This document shows positions 50,342-58,634 of a stretch of 64,000 bases of DNA, in pieces. Where the stretch lies: contig NZ_QHJE01000001.1 of assembly GCF_013626205.1 (NCBI RefSeq), forward strand, positions 434,001 through 498,000, given 5' to 3'. A program made the translations under genes and the position numbers. Positions within the stretch are counted from its first letter, which is position 1, and every line of letters starts with the position of its first letter. Below the pieces are notes generated by a model. The model saw only the letters and a list, made by a program, of their open reading frames with translations, was not told the DNA's origin and searched no databases. The stretch is from Hyphomicrobium methylovorum (lineage in GTDB: Bacteria > Pseudomonadota > Alphaproteobacteria > Rhizobiales > Hyphomicrobiaceae).

Positions 50342-50677
50342 ATGAGATTTCGTAAGAAGCCGGTCGTGGTCGATGCCGTTCAATGGAGAGGGCGCGAAGA
50401 CACGAACCGCGTTCTGAACTGGCTGGCACAGCAGGGAGCGAGCATCGCAGGATGGCTCTTCAACGATACCGACATCACAATACCGACGCTTGAGGGCAAC
50501 CATCGAGCGACGCCGGGCGACTGGATCATTTGTGGCGTTAAGGGCGAGTTTTATCCGTGCAAGCCGGACATCTTCGAAGCGACTTACGAGCATGTATTTA
50601 TCCCGATCGGCTTGGCGCCAGAACTAACTGAGGAAGCGCCAGATCCGCGCAGCACGACGGGGGAGATCATCGGGTGA
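50342..50677 (+). CDS. PGDYG-type phage protein
   Basis: The 111-residue protein begins 'FRKKPVVVDAVQWRG' and has 'HRATPGDWIICGVKGEFYPC' followed by 'KPDIFEATYE', a very common phage protein pattern (PGDYG-like) with no proven function. Starts at the previous stop; overlaps the next gene by 4 nt. Confidence 0.72.
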   Translation: MRFRKKPVVVDAVQWRGREDTNRVLNWLAQQGASIAGWLFNDTDITIPTLEGNHRATPGDWIICGVKGEFYPCKPDIFEATYEHVFIPIGLAPELTEEAPDPRSTTGEIIG

Positions 50678-51072
50678 CTCGCATCGAAACACTACGCTCT
50701 TTGCAGACGCGACTCCGGGAAGCAACAGGGCCCGATAGCGAGTTGGACAAGGACATATCCACGGCACTCAATCACTATGATGATAGTTTGGTGCCCTGGG
50801 GTGGCGACTTGCACCCATATGATTACACCACCGACCCTGACGGCCTTGGAGCGTGCGTGGCGCTGATGCGGAGTGTCTTGCCGAGGTGGCTATTCGACAT
50901 CCGCCAGCAGCATCAAGACGACTTTCAGGCGCGGGTCTATCGGCGCTGTTTGAAGCGGACTCCGCATGACGATGTTTTCGCGAGCCATCGATTAGCTACG
51001 CACGCCACGTTGCTCGCAATCGTGTCCGCGCTCATAGCGATAGAGGAAGCAAAGGAGAAAGCCGATGTCTGA
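50674..51072 (+). CDS. Early phage protein, unknown
   Basis: The 132-residue protein starts with GTG inside the upstream stop (GTGA). The N-terminal part 'LRSLQTRLREATGPDSELDK' and 'YTTDPDGLGACVALMRSVLP' is a pattern seen in other phage hypotheticals of unknown role. Confidence 0.62.
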   Translation: MTRIETLRSLQTRLREATGPDSELDKDISTALNHYDDSLVPWGGDLHPYDYTTDPDGLGACVALMRSVLPRWLFDIRQQHQDDFQARVYRRCLKRTPHDDVFASHRLATHATLLAIVSALIAIEEAKEKADV

Positions 51073-51262
51073 GACGACGCCAAAAGACGACCGGATCGTC
51101 GTTGAAGCGTGGATGCTGTTCGAGGGGCTGGCGGTAGAGCTCGCAAAGGTTGCAGGCGATGTCGATGCCACGCAAGAACTTGCGCAGCACGTAAAAGGCA
51201 TCGCCGAAGCGCTCCGCGAACACGGCGCCTCTCTCCCATCCAGTACGGAAAAGGAGGGGTAG
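51065..51262 (+). CDS. Early phage protein, unknown
   Basis: A 65-residue acidic helical protein ('LFEGLAVELAKVAGDVDATQ'). It overlaps the previous gene by 8 nt and abuts the next. Not recognised. Confidence 0.58.
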   Translation: MSETTPKDDRIVVEAWMLFEGLAVELAKVAGDVDATQELAQHVKGIAEALREHGASLPSSTEKEG

Positions 51263-51709
51263 ATGGCGGTTCCGTACGCGAGCGCAACCAGTGGTGACAA
51301 AGCCCGCGCTGAGATTACCAAGATGCTGCAACGATTCGGATGCGAAAGCGTCGGCATCATGGACGACTTTGCCGAACACTCCGTTCTGTTGGCGTTCAAG
51401 CACAGGGGCCGCGCGGTGCAGCTAAAGGCGTCCGCCAAAGGTTGGGCCGCAATGTACATGCGCGAGCAACCGTGGAACCACAAGCGACGCGCGAAACGGC
51501 AGGACTACGAAGCAGCCGCGCTGCGCCAAGGCCAGATCGCCGTCAATTCAATGCTTCGCGATTGGGTCAAGGGACAGCTTACCGCCGTTGAATGCGGGCT
51601 GATGTCATTCGAGGCTGTGTTCATGCCTCACATGCTCACACGTGACGGCCAGACGCTTCTAGAACGCGTGGCCGATGCGAAGATGCTGCCCCCGCCTGAA
51701 GATAAATAG
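51263..51709 (+). CDS. Phage protein, conserved type, unknown
   Basis: The 148-residue protein has a conserved look ('LLAFKHRGRAVQLKASAKGW', 'AVNSMLRDWVKGQLTAVECG' and 'FEAVFMPHMLTRDGQT') shared by small proteins in other alphaproteobacterial phages. Its job is not known to me. GGAGGGG ribosome site precedes the ATG. Confidence 0.65.
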   Translation: MAVPYASATSGDKARAEITKMLQRFGCESVGIMDDFAEHSVLLAFKHRGRAVQLKASAKGWAAMYMREQPWNHKRRAKRQDYEAAALRQGQIAVNSMLRDWVKGQLTAVECGLMSFEAVFMPHMLTRDGQTLLERVADAKMLPPPEDK

Positions 51710-51744
51710 CGCCGCCCTCTCACACCAGGAGTCTGAATAGAGAC

Positions 51745-52065
51745 ATGGCAGACATAAACACGAGACCTATAGACCCGATCTCCCAACTCACAGCGAGAGT
51801 AGAAGAACTCGAAGCGCGCAACGCGATGCTTCAACGGAAGTTGTGGCAGGTCCTCAAGGATAGGAGAGACACGACGATTCAGTCCGCCAGCAACGCCGCA
51901 TACGATCTCGAATGGGCAATCAAAGAAGGGCTCAATAGTCACCTTCCGACCATCGAAGACGTTATCGCTAACGGACCTTACGTGCGCGTTGGGTGGAACG
52001 AGTCAATTGAAGAAGCCGATGCACGCACGGCTCTCGGCACAGCGGTAAAGGACGGAGGGAAATAG
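51745..52065 (+). CDS. Small coiled-coil early protein
   Basis: A 106-residue protein with a short coiled coil near the start ('SQLTARVEELEARNAMLQRK'). It lies 35 bp after the previous gene with an AGGAG site upstream. Not recognised. Confidence 0.58.
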   Translation: MADINTRPIDPISQLTARVEELEARNAMLQRKLWQVLKDRRDTTIQSASNAAYDLEWAIKEGLNSHLPTIEDVIANGPYVRVGWNESIEEADARTALGTAVKDGGK

Positions 52066-52066
52066 G

Positions 52067-52432
52067 ATGAGTAAGGAAGATTCAATTCAATCCGACACCG
52101 AGCGCTCTGCTTCGTCAGAACGGTCAACGGAACATTGGTGTGCGCTTGAAGAATTTGCGCAGCGCGACCTCAAATCTTACCAGAGCCATCGTGAACGTAC
52201 CGCCTACAGAGCGGGCCTGTCGATGGCGGCTGCTGTCTGCGATCATGTTGCCGTTGATTACGGGGCATCAAAGCCTGTGACCAAGAAGGCGGCTAACCGG
52301 TTCGTTGTCGCACAAATCTGCGGCGACCGGATCATGGGATTCCATCAGCAGGTCAAATCTTCCGATGACCGTGACGTAGACACCGAGCGTGCTGGCGTCA
52401 GCGTGAACCAAACCACAGAAGAGACGGAGTAG
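52067..52432 (+). CDS. Early phage protein, unknown
   Basis: The 121-residue protein is mostly helical with 'AGLSMAAAVCDHVAVDYGAS' in the centre and polar ends. Abuts the previous stop with AGG upstream of the ATG. Not recognised. Confidence 0.58.
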   Translation: MSKEDSIQSDTERSASSERSTEHWCALEEFAQRDLKSYQSHRERTAYRAGLSMAAAVCDHVAVDYGASKPVTKKAANRFVVAQICGDRIMGFHQQVKSSDDRDVDTERAGVSVNQTTEETE

Positions 52433-52436
52433 AGGG

Positions 52437-52805
52437 ATGGCGGACATTGAACCCGTCTATTCACTGAAAGAGGCCGTGGCGAAAGTGTTGCGGGGCCGGT
52501 GGACCGTTGCCTCCTTGCGCACAGAGATTCGCAAGGGCCGGTTGAGGCCGACCCGCATTGCGGGCAAATTGGGCGTAACAGACTCGGCTCTGGGGGAGAT
52601 GCTGAAACTATGCCAAGACGCGCCAAAGGCCCAAGACTGTTTCTCAGACCCGCCCGCCATCAAAGACAGGCAACCTGGGTCATTGTCGACCGAGGACAAG
52701 AAACTAGCACTGGATGCAGCGAGGGAGACAGCGAGGGCGCTGAAAGCGCGCTTGCCCGTTACATCACACAGAAGTACGAGCCGCCGCGCACCAACGGACG
52801 CCTGA
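52437..52805 (+). CDS. Excisionase-type DNA-binding protein candidate
   Basis: The 122-residue protein starts with a winged-helix-like segment ('YSLKEAVAKVLRGRWTVASL', then 'RTEIRKGRLRPTRIAGKLGV'), the plan of MerR-like excisionases that bend DNA at att sites. Its 3' 196 nt overlap the integrase gene in another frame. Position directly before the integrase supports the role; similarity is only partial. Confidence 0.62.
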   Translation: MADIEPVYSLKEAVAKVLRGRWTVASLRTEIRKGRLRPTRIAGKLGVTDSALGEMLKLCQDAPKAQDCFSDPPAIKDRQPGSLSTEDKKLALDAARETARALKARLPVTSHRSTSRRAPTDA

Positions 52806-53734
52806 GCAAAACCGCCATCCCCGACGTCATCAACCTCTATCTCACCGAGCACGCCCCGAGCACATCCGATAAAGGCGTGTGGATTGGCTACATGGCCGTC
52901 TCAGTTCTCGACTGGTGGGGAGAAAAGGTTCTCTCGGATGTCAACAAAACGTCCTGCGCGGACTATGTTAAATGGCGGGTCAAACAGAATGTGACCGACC
53001 AGACCGCGCGCCACGAGCTCAAGACGCTGCGTGCCGCGATCAACTATTATCACGCCAGTTCCTACGGGCCTCTCGACGCCGTTCCCGTCGTCACCCTGCC
53101 GGCCAAATCCCCGCAGAAAGTCGATTATTGGCTCACCCGTAAACAAGTAGCCGACCGTCTACGTGCGGCCCGGCGAATCCCGCGCTGCCAGCACGTCGTT
53201 CGTCTGATTCTTATCGGCGTCTATTCTGGAACACGCCCGGGGGCCACAATGGCGCTCAGGTGGATTCCGTCGACAACGGGTGGCTGGATAGACCTCGACA
53301 GCGAAACGCTGCACCGACGTGCGATCGGAAAAAAACAGACAAAAAAACTTCAGCCGCCGGTTCGGATTCATCGCCGATTGCTGCCCCATCTCCGCCGCTG
53401 GCGCGAAGCCGACATGGCGAAAGGCATTACGAATGTGGTGCATTATTTCGGAGGGGAAGTGGCTGACGTCCACAAGTCGTGGGCAAAGGTCGCCACGGGC
53501 GCTGGCCATAAGCCGGACGGGCCGCACATCACACGTCACACCTGCGCGACGTGGCTGATGCAGTCAGGCGTCGATCTCAACGAAGCGGCGAGCTATCTCG
53601 GGATGAGTCCGGAGACCTTGTGGAACACATACGGTCACCATTCGCCAGCCATGATGGGCAACGCCGCACGCGCGGAAGGGCGCCGAATTCCAACGAGCAC
53701 CGTTGCCTTTCCCGGGCGGAAACCCGGGCGGTGA
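52610..53734 (+). CDS. int: Tyrosine recombinase, phage integrase
   Basis: The 374-residue integrase has an N-terminal arm-binding part ('RRAKGPRLFLRPARHQ'), a core-binding SAM-like domain (about 60-150) and a catalytic domain with Arg in 'GVYSGTRPGATMAL', 'HITRH' (about 306-310), and the nucleophile Tyr341 in 'WNTYGHH'. It recombines attP and attB. The ATG at 52,610 gives the usual N-terminus 'MPRRAKGPRL'; a longer upstream frame is not coding. It ends 25 bp before attR. Confidence 0.95.
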   Translation: MPRRAKGPRLFLRPARHQRQATWVIVDRGQETSTGCSEGDSEGAESALARYITQKYEPPRTNGRLSKTAIPDVINLYLTEHAPSTSDKGVWIGYMAVSVLDWWGEKVLSDVNKTSCADYVKWRVKQNVTDQTARHELKTLRAAINYYHASSYGPLDAVPVVTLPAKSPQKVDYWLTRKQVADRLRAARRIPRCQHVVRLILIGVYSGTRPGATMALRWIPSTTGGWIDLDSETLHRRAIGKKQTKKLQPPVRIHRRLLPHLRRWREADMAKGITNVVHYFGGEVADVHKSWAKVATGAGHKPDGPHITRHTCATWLMQSGVDLNEAASYLGMSPETLWNTYGHHSPAMMGNAARAEGRRIPTSTVAFPGRKPGR

Positions 53735-53759
53735 CCGGACGATGTTCATCTAAGCTATT

Positions 53760-53813
53760 GAAAGTGTTGGTCGGAGCGAGAGGATTCGAACCTCCGACCC
53801 CTTGCTCCCGAAG
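53760..53813. repeat. attR: right 54-bp attachment repeat
   Basis: Identical to 12,531-12,584. Here it forms the 3' part of an intact tRNA-Pro, so the phage supplied a replacement 3' end. The identity starts in the anticodon loop, the usual crossover zone for tyrosine integrases in tRNA genes. Confidence 0.93.
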
Positions 53814-53844
53814 CAAGTGCGCTACCAGGCTGCGCTACGCTCCG
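53768..53844 (-). tRNA. tRNA-Pro(CGG), intact, at the prophage right end
   Basis: A 77-nt cloverleaf on the minus strand: acceptor CGGAGCG pairs with CGCTCCG, the anticodon loop TTCGGGA gives anticodon CGG, the T loop is GTTCGAATC, and CCA is encoded. The 3' part from the anticodon loop lies in the att repeat. Confidence 0.96.
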
Positions 53845-54234
53845 CCCGACCGACAGCCTGAATTTAGGCTTCCCGGAGGATACGCGTTCGCGGATGCTCC
53901 AGAGAGGGGCGTTATAGCGATCCGATCGCGGGGCCGCAAGCGCCCCTTGCGCGGCTAAATGCAATCGAAAAAAGTCGGCCACGCCATGAGTTGCGCAGGC
54001 CTTCGAAGCCTCCTCATCTCAGTTTCCGGCCCTTTTCCAGCCCAACTGGACGCATCCGCCATCGATCGAGCTGGATTCGCTCGGACCGGGGCAAATTGCT
54101 GCGCCGGTTGCCAGCGCCCCCTCCGAGACGCCCGGAATGGAGGGGGCGCGACGGAGCGCAATTTTGCGTTGTCATACCCGCGTCTTTGCCGGCCTTGCCC
54201 TGACGCGCAAACGCCTTTAGGAAGCCGCGAGTGA
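53845..54234. other. Intergenic region between two divergent tRNA genes
   Basis: No gene is supported. It must carry the promoters of tRNA-Pro (leftward) and tRNA-Gln (rightward). A tail-to-head hairpin-rich stretch (GGCCGC / GCGCCCC near 53,930-53,955) is visible, but I assign no function. Confidence 0.4.
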
Positions 54235-54309
54235 TGGGATGTAGCCAAGTGGTAAGGCAGCGGATTTTGATTCCGCCATTCCCAGGTTCGAACCCTGGCA
54301 TCCCAGCCA
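54235..54309 (+). tRNA. tRNA-Gln(TTG)
   Basis: A 75-nt cloverleaf: acceptor TGGGATG with CATCCCA, anticodon arm GCGGA-TTTTGAT-TCCGC (anticodon TTG), T loop GTTCGAACC, encoded CCA. The acceptor starting with T-A and the anticodon both indicate glutamine. Confidence 0.95.
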
Positions 54310-54772
54310 TCGCTCCTCCGGTTGTTGCACAAAGCGTTGCAAGTCCGCGCAAATGAAACAATCGCCAGTCTCTTTGGCGTGACGGCGAAGCTCGCGATGG
54401 GCGGACGAATCCTCTCGACATCATTCGATTGACGCGGTGGAGAGCGGATTGCGCGCCTATGATGGTGCGCTGCTCGTTGTCAGCCATGACGAGGTCTTTC
54501 TGCGGGCGAACGGCATTTCGCGCAGGCTCGAACTTGCACCGATGCAGGTGTGATCGCAAAAGGACGGGGCGCGCGGGTTCTGGGGCCGCAAATAGGCGAT
54601 ATTCGTCGAGAGTATAACTGCTCGTGCACAAGCCGCTCGGCGCCGGGCCTAGCAATCGCCCGGGTTTCTGAGTATGGCACTCGCTCATAATTGCGGCGCC
54701 GACGTTATTCGACGGTGCTAGTTCTTCTGTGCGCGTGCTCCAGCGTCAGGCCGAAACCATAGTCAGGCGAGA
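54310..54772. other. Intergenic region, nothing recognised
   Basis: Short open frames on both strands look non-coding. It should carry the promoter of the LuxR-type gene at 54,773; none can be placed with confidence. Confidence 0.4.
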
Positions 54773-55534
54773 ATGACGATGTCTTTTCCAACCGACCTTC
54801 GCGAACCGTCGGTCCAGGTGATCCTGGTCGATGGACGCGGGATGGTTACAGACGTGCAGCAGCAGGGTCCGGAGCCGGGCTATGGCAAGTCTGCTGCGTC
54901 GAGCGGCGACTATCAGGCTGGACAATCCTATTTCGATCATTGCGACGATGAACATCGCACCGATGTGCAAGCGCTGCTGAAGCGGAAGAGAAGCCTTCTC
55001 TCGTTCGTCATTTCGAAGCGCACGGGCCGCGAAAAGAACTGGTTCGTCGTGGTCGGCGTTCCGGCTGGCGGTGACGCGGGCGCTGGCGCGCTGCTGATGC
55101 ATATCGATATCACACCCTGGATTCAGGAGCGTGGTGGTTTCAACGATGGAGATAGCGCGCCGGGCTGGGACATGCCGGTGACGCTGAACCCGATGCTCGT
55201 TCAAGACACGATCGCCAAAGCGTTGGCAAAACAGTTCGCACAATCGATCCCGGAGCCGAAGCGCGGATCTATAGGCTTTGCCGCGAAGTCCACGCCGGTC
55301 GCGCATGCGGACGTTGACAGTCTCAGTCCGCGCCAACGCGAGGTGCTTCTTCTCGTTGCCGCAGGCAAAAGCAATCAAGAGATTGCGGAAGACCTCGACT
55401 GCTCGCTGAATACCGTAAAACGCCATGTTACTGCGGTGTTGCAGAAACTTCGTCTGCCGAACAGGACGCGCGCGGCAGCGTTGGTCAATCAGTTGAATTT
55501 GCTTCCAGCCGACAATCGGCGGTCGCGCCGCTAG
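54773..55534 (+). CDS. LuxR-family transcriptional regulator
   Basis: The 253-residue protein has an N-terminal sensor-like region (residues 10-125, with a PAS-type strand pattern ending 'GALLMHIDITPWIQERGG') and a C-terminal GerE/LuxR HTH ('SLSPRQREVLLLVAAGKSNQ', then 'EIAEDLDCSLNTVKRHVTAV'). It probably senses a small ligand and controls unknown targets. ATG codons at 54,773 and 54,779 are both possible. It stands alone. Confidence 0.82.
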   Translation: MTMSFPTDLREPSVQVILVDGRGMVTDVQQQGPEPGYGKSAASSGDYQAGQSYFDHCDDEHRTDVQALLKRKRSLLSFVISKRTGREKNWFVVVGVPAGGDAGAGALLMHIDITPWIQERGGFNDGDSAPGWDMPVTLNPMLVQDTIAKALAKQFAQSIPEPKRGSIGFAAKSTPVAHADVDSLSPRQREVLLLVAAGKSNQEIAEDLDCSLNTVKRHVTAVLQKLRLPNRTRAAALVNQLNLLPADNRRSRR

Positions 55535-56099
55535 CTGTTGCTGGCCGTCTCTCGGCACGGACGCGTCTCGGTCGTTGTTCACATCGGCACCAGGATTTTT
55601 GATTGCTTCGCTGCGCCGACCGCAGTCGATTTGCGGTGCTCGATATGTCGGCGAACGAGGTATTCGGAAATGTTGGGCGTGCGCCGCTCACACATCATAT
55701 GAACGGCCGTACGCGCGAGCGCACCGTCGCCATCAGCGTCATTTTCAATTGGCGACAGGACTGACATTCTCAGCACGGGCGCCTTCCGCCCGAGGTTTTT
55801 TCCTGTCGTTAGCTTGGCACCGATGAATGCGGTCGCGACTGGAACTGCGAACGCGCCAGCAACTTGATCGCGCCGCTAGGCTAACTCCGATCGCATTCCT
55901 TCGTCTCCCTAGAATCGAAAAGTATTAACACTAAATTACTATAAATCAGGAGCCACACAAGATATGTTCGAGCGCTCACGTCGGAAGTCGCACCGGCGAC
56001 GCTTCCGTTAATACCAAAATAGCACTTTAGTGTTATTTGTTTGCTCTCTCGAGGCGCCGCGTGCGCTCTCCCATCCGCGTCAACTGGCAAGGAGCGACC
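55535..56099. other. Intergenic region with a 9-bp inverted repeat
   Basis: No gene of normal size is supported. AACACTAAA (55,927-55,935) and TTTAGTGTT (56,026-56,034) form an inverted repeat around 90 bp that contain an AGGAG site and a 15-codon Arg-rich open frame (55,963-56,010). Local AT content is clearly higher than the surroundings, so it may be the promoter region of the PilZ gene. Confidence 0.4.
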
Positions 56100-56516
56100 A
56101 TGAAGAGTTTGCGCATCACGGGGCAGTTCCTTCGTAGAAATGACGAACGGCTTCCGCTTCAATCCGCTGCCATCTTGGAATGCCGGGGCGTGTCCCGCCG
56201 CATCGCCATCGTGGATTTTTCGAGCACGGGATTGCGCGCCGATCACGTTACGGGACTGGCTGCGGGAGATGCCGTTACCATTGCTCTGACGCCGGAACTG
56301 GCTGTTGAGGGGACCATTGTTTGGCTCGTCTGGCATAAAGCCGGTATTCGCTTTTCGCGCCCTCTGGCGAACTCCGATCCCGTTCACGCTCACCTTGCCG
56401 CTGAGGCTGCGAAGCTCGTGCTTGCGCGTTCGCGTGCGGTCACGGCTCTGGCACAGAGGGACGCGAGCCGAGCACAAGCCGAAAGCTGCTCCGATCCGAA
56501 TGGACCCCGTGCGTAG
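56100..56516 (+). CDS. PilZ-domain protein
   Basis: The 138-residue protein has a single PilZ-like domain: basic N-terminus ('ITGQFLRRNDERLPLQSAA'), 'RIAIVDFSSTGLRAD' (the D.S..G motif), and 'GTIVWLVWHKAGIRFSRPL'. PilZ domains bind cyclic di-GMP. The usual RxxxR motif is only approximate (RRNDER), so binding is uncertain. Start at 56,100 follows AAGGAG. Confidence 0.75.
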   Translation: MKSLRITGQFLRRNDERLPLQSAAILECRGVSRRIAIVDFSSTGLRADHVTGLAAGDAVTIALTPELAVEGTIVWLVWHKAGIRFSRPLANSDPVHAHLAAEAAKLVLARSRAVTALAQRDASRAQAESCSDPNGPRA

Positions 56517-56763
56517 GCACGCGCCATCGTGGCTTTTGCGCAATCCGATTGAAATCCAGATGCTTTCCTGCCCGCACAATGCGCGCGGCGGCATCGAGCC
56601 TGCTTGCAACCTCCTCGTGATTTGTTAGGCACTGTGCCGGCTGGTATTTGCCGTGCGCCGAATTTGGCCTCAGGCAAATGCGGACTCGGCGCACGCTGGT
56701 CCGTCGCCGCCGCACCGGAGGTTTGGAGGCAATCGCTTGGCCGCACTCGATTTCAAGACCGAT

Positions 56764-57645
56764 ATGGCCTTCGCCTATGGCGAACCTTCGCCGATGGGTC
56801 GGGGGATCTTGCGGATCGTTGCCAACAATCCTGGCCCGTTCACATTCAAGGGCACAAACAGCTACCTCGTCGGCTCGACGTCACTCGCCATTATCGATCC
56901 AGGCCCGGATGATGCTGACCATCGCGCGGCCATTCTGCGAGCCGCTGGCGGCCGACCGATTACGCACATTTTTTCAACGCACGCCCATCGCGATCACGTC
57001 GATGGTATCTCCAAACTCAAAGCGGAAACCGGCGCGATTGTCGCCGCCTATCCACGCGATTCTGATGCCAGCAGGATCGCCCTCGCGGATAGTCCATCGG
57101 GCAGCATCTTCGTCGACTATGGGTTTCTTCCCGATATTCCGCTGGCTGGCGGCGATAGCGTCTCGGGAGAGGATTGGACCCTGACGGCGATCCATACGCC
57201 AGGACATGCACCGGATCATCTCTGCTTTGCGCTTGCGGACCGGCCGATGCTGTTCTCCGGCGATCATGTCATGGCGTGGAATACAACGGTGGTTGCGCCG
57301 CCCGAAGGGCGAATGGTCGATTACGTCACGTCGCTCGAAATCTTGCTCGATCGCCGGGACGACGTTTTTCTTCCCGGTCACGGCGGCCGCATCTACGACC
57401 CCCAGCGCACTGTGAAAGCGTACCTTTTGCATCGGCGCTGGCGGGAGCAATCCATTCTCTCCGCGCTCTCAGAAGGCGCCATGACTATTCGTCGAATTGT
57501 CCCCGTGGTCTACCAGAACCTCGAACCGAAGATGCTCCCGGCTGCGACGCTTTCCGTTCAGGCCCACGTCGAATTCCTGCGCGAGAAGGGTCTGGTCGCC
57601 TGCGATCTGCCTTTGACGCCGGACCGCGAGCTTTCGGCGATTTGA
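56764..57645 (+). CDS. MBL-fold metallo-hydrolase (LACTB2-like)
   Basis: The 293-residue enzyme has the metallo-beta-lactamase fold: 'FKGTNSYLVG', the metal site 'STHAHRDHVDGISKL', 'HTPGHAPDHLCF' and 'FSGDHVMAWNTT', then a C-terminal winged-helix-like domain ('HVEFLREKGLVACDL'). Members hydrolyse thioesters or RNA; the substrate here is unknown. A TTG at about 56,737 could extend it by nine residues. Its 3' end overlaps the convergent DUF1499 gene by 161 bp. Confidence 0.82.
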   Translation: MAFAYGEPSPMGRGILRIVANNPGPFTFKGTNSYLVGSTSLAIIDPGPDDADHRAAILRAAGGRPITHIFSTHAHRDHVDGISKLKAETGAIVAAYPRDSDASRIALADSPSGSIFVDYGFLPDIPLAGGDSVSGEDWTLTAIHTPGHAPDHLCFALADRPMLFSGDHVMAWNTTVVAPPEGRMVDYVTSLEILLDRRDDVFLPGHGGRIYDPQRTVKAYLLHRRWREQSILSALSEGAMTIRRIVPVVYQNLEPKMLPAATLSVQAHVEFLREKGLVACDLPLTPDRELSAI

Positions 57646-58555
57646 CCTTGTTTTTCTCCGCCTTTGCCTTGCGCGCCGCATCCTTCTCTGGATCCGGCAC
57701 GGACGCTTCGTAACGCGCCGCAATTTCTTTCAGCAGACCGCGCACGCGTTCGGCATTCCGGCCAAAATCGTTCTGTCCGTAGCGGGCAGCCGATCGCACG
57801 TCGATGCGCGAGGATCCTTCTCCGGCAAGAACGCGCACGACAACGTCGTCGAAAAGCCCGAGGATGAGCGAGTGATCGGAGAACTCGATAAAGCCCGGTG
57901 CGTTTTCCTCGTCCTCGGGCGGGAGTTCCAACGTCGTGCGATATTTCAGTTTCGTCAGCGCCTGCAGCACGATCTCGTAAGATTCATCCGTCGAGCGTGG
58001 AAGAACGAGGCTCTTCAAGTCCGGGTAGTTCTGGCGTTGTAGATCCGCGACGCGCGCACCTGGATAATCCGTCGGGTTGGCTTTCGCGTCGCGCGCTTCC
58101 TTTGCGTCGGTGAAGTCAGGCGGCTCGTTGACGTCCGTTGAGATGTCGCTGATTTCGGGCCAGCTCCAGCTCAGCACCCAAAGTCCCGCGGGGATCGCTA
58201 ACAGCATCAGCGCGACAAGCGCACCGCAGACGACACGCGCCGTTCCCTGGCGACCCGTGATCCAGATATCGAGCCCTGCGAAGGCTGCCATCACGAGGGC
58301 CAGGATCGCACCGGCGATCACGGCCGCAGCGATCGTCATGGCGACGGGCGTGGCAATCATCGTCAAGCGATGCAGGACAGCCGTCACGAGAGCGGCGACA
58401 GCAGCGAAGATCGCGAGGCGGCTTGTCCAGACGGCCAACGCCAGCGGCGGCTGACCAGCGGCGTAATAAACCCGCGTGGATTGGACACGGTCGCGCGGGC
58501 GCCGCTTTCTAGGCCGTTCCTGCGCAACGCTCTCCGTCAACATTGCCGGTCCCAT
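57485..58555 (-). CDS. DUF1499 membrane protein
   Basis: The 356-residue protein has four hydrophobic helices in the first 140 residues and a DUF1499 domain (about 170-285: 'YPDLKSLVLPRSTDESYEIV', 'GFIEFSDHSLILGLFDDVVV', 'RIDVRSAARYGQNDFGRNAE'). The last 70 residues are Lys/Arg/Pro-rich and lie in the region overlapping the MBL gene, so that tail may be recent or dispensable. A second ATG at 58,543 is possible. Function unknown. Confidence 0.75.
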   Translation of the reverse strand: MGPAMLTESVAQERPRKRRPRDRVQSTRVYYAAGQPPLALAVWTSRLAIFAAVAALVTAVLHRLTMIATPVAMTIAAAVIAGAILALVMAAFAGLDIWITGRQGTARVVCGALVALMLLAIPAGLWVLSWSWPEISDISTDVNEPPDFTDAKEARDAKANPTDYPGARVADLQRQNYPDLKSLVLPRSTDESYEIVLQALTKLKYRTTLELPPEDEENAPGFIEFSDHSLILGLFDDVVVRVLAGEGSSRIDVRSAARYGQNDFGRNAERVRGLLKEIAARYEASVPDPEKDAARKAKAEKNKVKSPKARGPASKADRRRPDPSRAGIRRGPERKASQPGASSVRGSGRPRGQFDE

Positions 58556-58634
58556 CCCCCGTCGCGGCGTCTTTGAAACCCATTATCCCGTAGCGGCCAA
58601 AACGGAGCTTTTTTGCGATGGCTCCGTCGGACAC

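Larger units (their letters stand above)
12531..53813. mobile_element. Complete P22-like prophage of about 41.2 kb in tRNA-Pro(CGG)
   Basis: The element lies between two perfect 54-bp tRNA-derived repeats and carries a full set of modules: integrase and excisionase candidate, repressors with operators, replication initiator with iterons, recombinase, terminase, P22-like head genes, tail and ejection genes, and lysis. No transposase or obvious decay is visible. Its size equals the distance between the repeats (41,229 bp), close to that of P22-type genomes. Whether it can still be induced cannot be read from sequence. Confidence 0.95.

Noticed and set aside
52499-52609. Longer integrase N-terminus
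   Set aside because: The extra 37 codons overlap the excisionase-type gene, and the usual integrase start (MPRRAKG) lies at 52,610.
53551-53958. Open frame spanning tRNA-Pro and attR
   Set aside because: It reads through an intact tRNA gene and the integrase 3' end and resembles no protein.
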